NCBI GenBank assembly: GCA_002353885.1
Contig: DEKO01000008.1
Span: forward strand, 1-9,031
Origin: Porphyromonadaceae bacterium UBA2720
GTDB taxonomy: Bacteria; Bacteroidota; Bacteroidia; Bacteroidales; Muribaculaceae
Direction: 5' to 3'
DNA: 9,031 bases
Position 1 is the stretch's first letter. Each line of letters starts with the position of its first letter. The notes under the pieces are model-generated. The model was not told the origin of the DNA. It made no database searches and saw only the letters and a program-made list of their open reading frames with translations. The translations under genes were made by a program, and so were the position numbers. This document shows positions 5,760-9,031 of the stretch, piece by piece.

Positions 5760-6659
5760 ATGAACCGTAAGACCATTACCCAGTTCGCGACGCACCAGCG
5801 GGTCGAGCTCAACCGCTCGCAGCTGACGGTAGACAGCTACCGCAGCGACCTCGAGCAGTTTGCCCAGTTTCTGGCTGGTGATGATGAGCCGCGGTGGTCG
5901 TCGGTCACTGTCAATGATGTGAGAGCGTGGTTGGTGCAGCGTTCGTCGCAGGGCGACAGCCCACGCACATTGCGACGCAAGGTGCAGGCACTCAGGGCAC
6001 TTTACCACTGGCTGATGCGCCGCGGACTGGCCCAGACCAATCCTGCAGCCGACGTCGAGTTGGCGCGCATGCCCCGACAGTTGCCCCACGTGCTTCGACC
6101 ACAGGCCATCGACCGCCTGCTCGACCAAGCGGTGGCCTTGGACGACTTTGAGCAGGTGCGTGACCACCTGATACTGCTCATGTTCTACACCACAGGCCTG
6201 CGCCGCGCCGAGCTCATCGGCCTTGAGGACAGATGGGTCGACATGGCAGCCCGCCAGTTGCGTGTGCATGGCAAGCGCGACAAAGACCGCATCGTGCCAT
6301 TTGGCCCTGAACTGGCCCAGTGGGTCGAACGCTACCGGCAGGTGCGTGCAGCCCAAGTGGGCCACACCGAGCGGTTCTTTGTCCGTCGTGACGGCAAGCC
6401 GCTGTATCCGTCGCTGGTCTACCGTGTGGTGCACAATGCGCTGCTGACCGTGGGCGGAAGCGGCCAGCTCAGCCCACATGTGCTGCGGCACTCGTTTGCC
6501 AGCGCAATGCTCAACGACGGGGCCGACCTGACCAGTGTCAAGGAGTTGCTCGGGCATGAGTCGCTGGCTGCGACACAAGTCTACACACACATCACGCTCA
6601 GCGAACTTAAATCACATTACAAACTTGCCCATCCCAGGGCGCTTAAAAAAGGAGGTTAA
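5760..6659 (+). CDS. xerC: Site-specific tyrosine recombinase, XerC-like
   Basis: 299 residues from the ATG at 5760, the usual length of XerC/XerD. A TTG start at 5694 would overlap the promoter and add an unconserved 22-residue extension, so it was rejected. The N-terminal core-binding domain (about 1-90) has the SAM-like pattern with SQLTVDSYRSDLEQF. The catalytic domain (about 105-290) holds the complete set: R148 in TGLRRAEL, K172 in HGKRDKDR, H240 and R243 in HVLRHSFA, H266 in LLGHESL, and nucleophile Y275 in VYTHI. Xer enzymes resolve chromosome dimers at dif with FtsK. Its place between rpsU and hpf is a known Bacteroidales arrangement, which favours the housekeeping enzyme over an integrase. 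The last codons (LKKGG-stop) form the SD of hpf. Confidence 0.9.
   Translation: MNRKTITQFATHQRVELNRSQLTVDSYRSDLEQFAQFLAGDDEPRWSSVTVNDVRAWLVQRSSQGDSPRTLRRKVQALRALYHWLMRRGLAQTNPAADVELARMPRQLPHVLRPQAIDRLLDQAVALDDFEQVRDHLILLMFYTTGLRRAELIGLEDRWVDMAARQLRVHGKRDKDRIVPFGPELAQWVERYRQVRAAQVGHTERFFVRRDGKPLYPSLVYRVVHNALLTVGGSGQLSPHVLRHSFASAMLNDGADLTSVKELLGHESLAATQVYTHITLSELKSHYKLAHPRALKKGG
6648..6656 (+). promoter_or_regulatory. Canonical Shine-Dalgarno of hpf, overlapping the end of xerC
   Basis: AAAGGAGGT is complementary to the 16S 3' end over nine bases. GGAGG ends five bases before the hpf ATG, an optimal spacing. It is the only SD of this quality before any of the nine complete genes here. The xerC TAA (6657-6659) falls between it and the ATG, so a ribosome ending xerC stands on the site. 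Confidence 0.9.
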
Positions 6660-6660
6660 T

Positions 6661-6954
6661 ATGGAAGTCAAGATCCAAGCCATTCACTTCGATGCTACCG
6701 AGAAGTTGCAACAGTTCATCAACAAGAAGGTTGAAAAGCTCGTCAAGCACAATGAGATGATTAACAACGTTGAGGTCAACCTCAAGGTCGTCAAACCCGA
6801 GACGGCCATGAACAAGGAGGCCTCGGTCAAGTTGCTCATGCCGCAGCAGGATGACCTGTTCGCGTCGAAGACTGCCGACACCTTTGAGGAGGCTGTAGAC
6901 CTCTGTGTCGACGCCCTCAAGCGCCAGCTCGAGAAAACCCGCAAGGACAAGTAG
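6661..6954 (+). CDS. hpf: Ribosome hibernation-promoting factor, short form (HPF/RaiA family)
   Basis: 97 residues from the ATG at 6661, one base after the xerC stop. The sequence follows the family's beta-alpha-beta-beta-beta-alpha order: MEVKIQAIHFDATEKLQQFI, a lysine-rich first helix (KKVEKLVKHNE), strands NNVEVNLKVVK and KEASVKLLMP, and the last helix TFEEAVDLCVDALKRQLEK. It stops after KTRKDK and lacks the extra dimerisation domain of long HPF. The protein binds the mRNA and tRNA channel of the 30S subunit and silences ribosomes in slow growth. The strong SD just upstream is unusual for the phylum and suggests special translational control, or coupling to xerC. A strong hairpin follows. 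Confidence 0.95.
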   Translation: MEVKIQAIHFDATEKLQQFINKKVEKLVKHNEMINNVEVNLKVVKPETAMNKEASVKLLMPQQDDLFASKTADTFEEAVDLCVDALKRQLEKTRKDK

Positions 6955-6980
6955 CGTCGTTGCCTCCGGCCGACAACACA

Positions 6981-7019
6981 AATCCCCGCGTCACCATCGG
7001 TGGCGCGGGGATTGATTTT
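6981..7019 (+). terminator. Intrinsic terminator of the xerC-hpf unit
   Basis: AATCCCCGCG (6981-6990) pairs with CGCGGGGATT (7004-7013). Inside it, TCACC pairs with GGTGG (one T-G wobble) around a three-base loop, giving about 15 continuous pairs. GATTTT follows. The arm is long and GC-rich, the U tract short. Confidence 0.8.
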
Positions 7020-7021
7020 AA

Positions 7022-7041
7022 GGTGGGTCCTGCGACCCACC
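7022..7041. terminator. Second hairpin between convergent genes
   Basis: GGTGGGTC (7022-7029) pairs perfectly with GACCCACC (7034-7041) around CTGC. It lies 24 bp past the stop of the minus-strand gene. On that strand it is followed by TTAAAAT, so it probably serves as that gene's terminator, backed by the neighbouring hairpin. It could also be a dispersed palindromic repeat, since its GGGTC/GACCC arms recur in the palindrome at 217-242. Confidence 0.55.
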
Positions 7042-7065
7042 ACAACATTCTCAGTTTGGCTTGTC

Positions 7066-8697
7066 TTACTTGATGACCTTGCTCGTCTGGGTAGTGCCGT
7101 CGGTCAGGGTGGTGACCACGATGTTGACACCCTCAAATGGCTTGCTGCTCACTTGGCCGGCAAGGTTGACATACTTCATACCGGCCACATTGGCGGCGTT
7201 GATGTCGCTGATGGCGGTGGTGCTGTTCTTGACAACGGTCAGGGTCATGTTCTCCAGGTTGACGTTGAAGGTGTAGTCGCCGCCGGGCAGACGGAATGCG
7301 GTCGAGCCGCTCTGCAGACCCAGAGGCTGGTTGAGCTGGTCGTCGGTGATCCAGTAGTTGCTGCCGTCATCGGTGATTGCGCCGATGCGGTATTGTGCGA
7401 TACCGTCCCAGTCGTTGGCGTCCTCGGCCAGCTTGGTGGTGAAGCTGAAGTAGTTCACGCCGTCGCCAACGGCATTGAGCATGGCTCCATTGCCTTCGAT
7501 ATTGCGGCCGTCAAGGGTGACGTCGGCGGTGAAGTTGACACCGTCCTCGGTGAGCATCTCCACACCCACGTTGGGTGCCCAGCTGTTCTCGTTGACCTCG
7601 CCCAAGATATAGAGCGCGGGCTCCTCAACGGGGAAGGTAAACGGCTCGCCAAAGTTGTGGATGGTGGCGGCATAAATCGCCTGTCCTGTCCAATAGCCGG
7701 TGGTTGAGTAGTACATGAAACTGCCCAGATTGAGCTCTGTCTCGGTGGCTGTGCCATAGATGGTGGCATCCTCGAGCAGATAATCGCTCACTGTGCTGGC
7801 CTGAACAGAAAAGTCGGCTGCAGCGGTAGAGAAGTCACCATAGGTGGCGTTGCCCGACACCCAGGTTTGTTGCGGTGCAACCGTGAGCGTGCGGTCGGCG
7901 GCAAGCACTACGTCAACTGGCTCATACCAGCCGCCGAAAGCGCCCACAGTGACCACATTGCCCTCTTGCGACAGGGTCACGGGGTAGAACTCTGTGGGGG
8001 TGGTCGCATCGACAAAGTTGTCCGACTGCAAGTCCACCACATCCATGCGGCCAACTGAGCCGTCGGCATAGAGGGTGCCGGGATAGTAGAAGTCGCCCAG
8101 TCGGTAATTGGCGTAGGTGCCGCTGAGGATGACCATGTGCAGGTATTGACCTTCAAACGAGATGTTGTCACCATCAATCTCACCATATGCGGCTCCGTAG
8201 GTGTACCAGCCGGCTTGGCTCGTTTCGTCGCCCTCATAGTAGAAGGTTGACTTCAGGATGCAGTCACCATAGGTGCTGTGTGTAAAGACCACTTGGTCGT
8301 TGGGGATGGCAATCACATTTTCGGTCGCGTCATAGACACCTTTCATCGTTCCAGGCATCATGCCGGTTAGCACCACGCTGTCGCCGGCTGCATTGGGTGT
8401 AATCAGCACGGGTGCCACGGTCTCGGTGAGGCCGCTGTAGTCGGTCGTCCTGGTGTCGATGGACCCTCCTTGCTGCATGTAGCCCTTGTAGAGGTCGCTC
8501 TGCTGGCTGATGACCTTGTGGGGAGCCTTGTTGGCGCGGACGCTCTTGACAAAGTTGTTGAAGATCTCGGGAGTGGCTTGTTTGAAATTCTCCATCTTAA
8601 CAGGAGTCATGTTGGCCTCGCTGGGCTGAGCCAGGTTGAAGGCCGATGCGCTCATTGCCAATGCGGCAACGCATGCGCTGAGTAGAAGCTTCTTCAT
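7066..8697 (-). CDS. Secreted beta-rich protein of unknown function with possible C-terminal sorting tail
   Basis: 543 residues. A signal peptide is clear: basic MKK, a hydrophobic core, and ASA before F20 as the likely cleavage site. No lipobox cysteine is present. The mature part is rich in Y, G, T, D and N with alternating strand patterns. Residues about 95-230 and 255-350 may be two related modules, each with a similar IPNDQVVFTHSTYGD / VAPQQTWVSGNATYGD segment. A third domain (about 360-490) begins ALYILGEVNENSW and ends LPGGDYTFNVNLENMTLTVV, like the small beta-sandwich domains of SusE/F-type glycan-binding proteins. The last 45 residues (MKYVNLAGQV ... TSKVIK) resemble a short type IX secretion sorting domain. 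Only two cysteines (C9 in the signal peptide, C146). It is probably exported or surface-exposed; the ligand is unknown. Confidence 0.8.
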   Translation of the reverse strand: MKKLLLSACVAALAMSASAFNLAQPSEANMTPVKMENFKQATPEIFNNFVKSVRANKAPHKVISQQSDLYKGYMQQGGSIDTRTTDYSGLTETVAPVLITPNAAGDSVVLTGMMPGTMKGVYDATENVIAIPNDQVVFTHSTYGDCILKSTFYYEGDETSQAGWYTYGAAYGEIDGDNISFEGQYLHMVILSGTYANYRLGDFYYPGTLYADGSVGRMDVVDLQSDNFVDATTPTEFYPVTLSQEGNVVTVGAFGGWYEPVDVVLAADRTLTVAPQQTWVSGNATYGDFSTAAADFSVQASTVSDYLLEDATIYGTATETELNLGSFMYYSTTGYWTGQAIYAATIHNFGEPFTFPVEEPALYILGEVNENSWAPNVGVEMLTEDGVNFTADVTLDGRNIEGNGAMLNAVGDGVNYFSFTTKLAEDANDWDGIAQYRIGAITDDGSNYWITDDQLNQPLGLQSGSTAFRLPGGDYTFNVNLENMTLTVVKNSTTAISDINAANVAGMKYVNLAGQVSSKPFEGVNIVVTTLTDGTTQTSKVIK

Positions 8698-8769
8698 ACT
8701 GTTCTGTTTTTTTAATTAGTTAATTGGTTTATAGCTGTTGATTTGTCGTTATACTGCAAATTCTGACAA

Positions 8770-8800
8770 CAAATTTACGCTTAAATTCTGTGTGGCGCAA
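8770..8800 (-). promoter_or_regulatory. Bacteroidetes-type promoter of the secreted protein gene
   Basis: On the minus strand, TAAATTTG (8770-8777) matches the -7 consensus, with TTG (8798-8800) 20 nt upstream. The expected leader is about 65 nt, AT-rich and without an SD before the ATG at 8697. Confidence 0.6.
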
Positions 8801-8832
8801 GATGTTGTCGCATGTTTTATGCAAATGATGCA

Positions 8833-8863
8833 TTTTTACTTGTAAGGGTGCGCATTATGTTTG
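8833..8863 (+). promoter_or_regulatory. Possible outward plus-strand promoter in a gene-free region
   Basis: TATGTTTG (8856-8863) is an exact -7 match with TTTT (8833-8836) 19 nt upstream. No coding frame of note follows up to the window end. The stretch 8864-9031 holds only a small hairpin (GCAG/CTGC, 8890-8901, inside GGG/CCC) and an A/T dyad at 9011-9030. It may drive a small RNA or a gene beyond the edge. Confidence 0.3.
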
Positions 8864-9031
8864 CGAAGTTTAGACGTGTCCAACGGGCCGCAGCACGCTG
8901 CATCCCTACCATCATGTGACGACTGAACTACCTAACTAATGTACTGCTTAAGAGACTTAAATATAAATAAGGTGTAAACTTTTGTTGGACGAAAAAATGG
9001 GGCAAAAAGCACTTTTTTTGAAAAAAAAGTT

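Noticed and set aside
5703..6590. Open frame of 295 codons antisense to xerC
   Set aside because: It mirrors the GC-rich codon pattern of xerC, has no recognisable motifs, and xerC on the other strand has all catalytic residues.
6955..7065. Search for tRNA genes after hpf
   Set aside because: The stretch is taken up by two simple hairpins; no cloverleaf or T-arm sequence is present.
7000..7707. Open frame of 235 codons antisense to the secreted protein gene
   Set aside because: Low-complexity V/D/G composition typical of a shadow frame; it would also begin inside the hpf terminator.

Overview
The window looks like a chromosomal stretch of a gut Bacteroidales bacterium, most likely Muribaculaceae- or Prevotella-like (the family is an inference). 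Three things point that way. Promoters match the Bacteroidetes consensus (TTG/TTTG, about 20 nt, then TAnnTTTG). Shine-Dalgarno (SD) sequences are missing in front of eight of the nine complete genes. The order rpsU - xerC - hpf is a familiar Bacteroidales arrangement.

Layout. Positions 2-148 hold the C-terminal tail of an aminopeptidase P. It is followed closely on the same strand by a zinc-knuckle SAM-dependent methyltransferase (162-956) with a 26-bp perfect palindrome inside its 5' coding part. An AT-rich gene for a four-helix membrane protein of unknown function (987-1370, minus) comes next. Positions 1469-4885 (all minus) hold a probable phosphate module: a Na+/phosphate symporter with a PhoU-like tail, then an OmpR/PhoB-type response regulator and a sensor histidine kinase that overlap by ATGA. 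Positions 4886-5106 are a divergent promoter region.

On the plus strand a promoter at 5107-5114 drives rpsU (bS21, 5393-5584) through an unusually long leader of about 270 nt. This leader carries a perfect 9-nt anti-Shine-Dalgarno complement near its 5' end with no start codon beside it, then a branched structure (5187-5335). A strong intrinsic terminator follows rpsU. A separate promoter then drives xerC (5760-6659) and hpf (6661-6954). hpf is the only gene in the window with a canonical SD, and it is the same 9-nt sequence. Two hairpins (6981-7041) separate hpf from a convergent gene for a secreted beta-rich protein (7066-8697, minus). Positions 8801-9031 hold no recognisable gene.

The most interesting signal is the shared 9-nt anti-SD complement at two genes whose products both act on the 30S subunit. 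bS21 is reported to help hide the 16S anti-SD in Bacteroidetes, and HPF silences ribosomes. The sequence suggests, but cannot prove, a circuit in which ribosomes with an exposed anti-SD (for example lacking bS21) specifically engage the rpsU leader and the hpf start.
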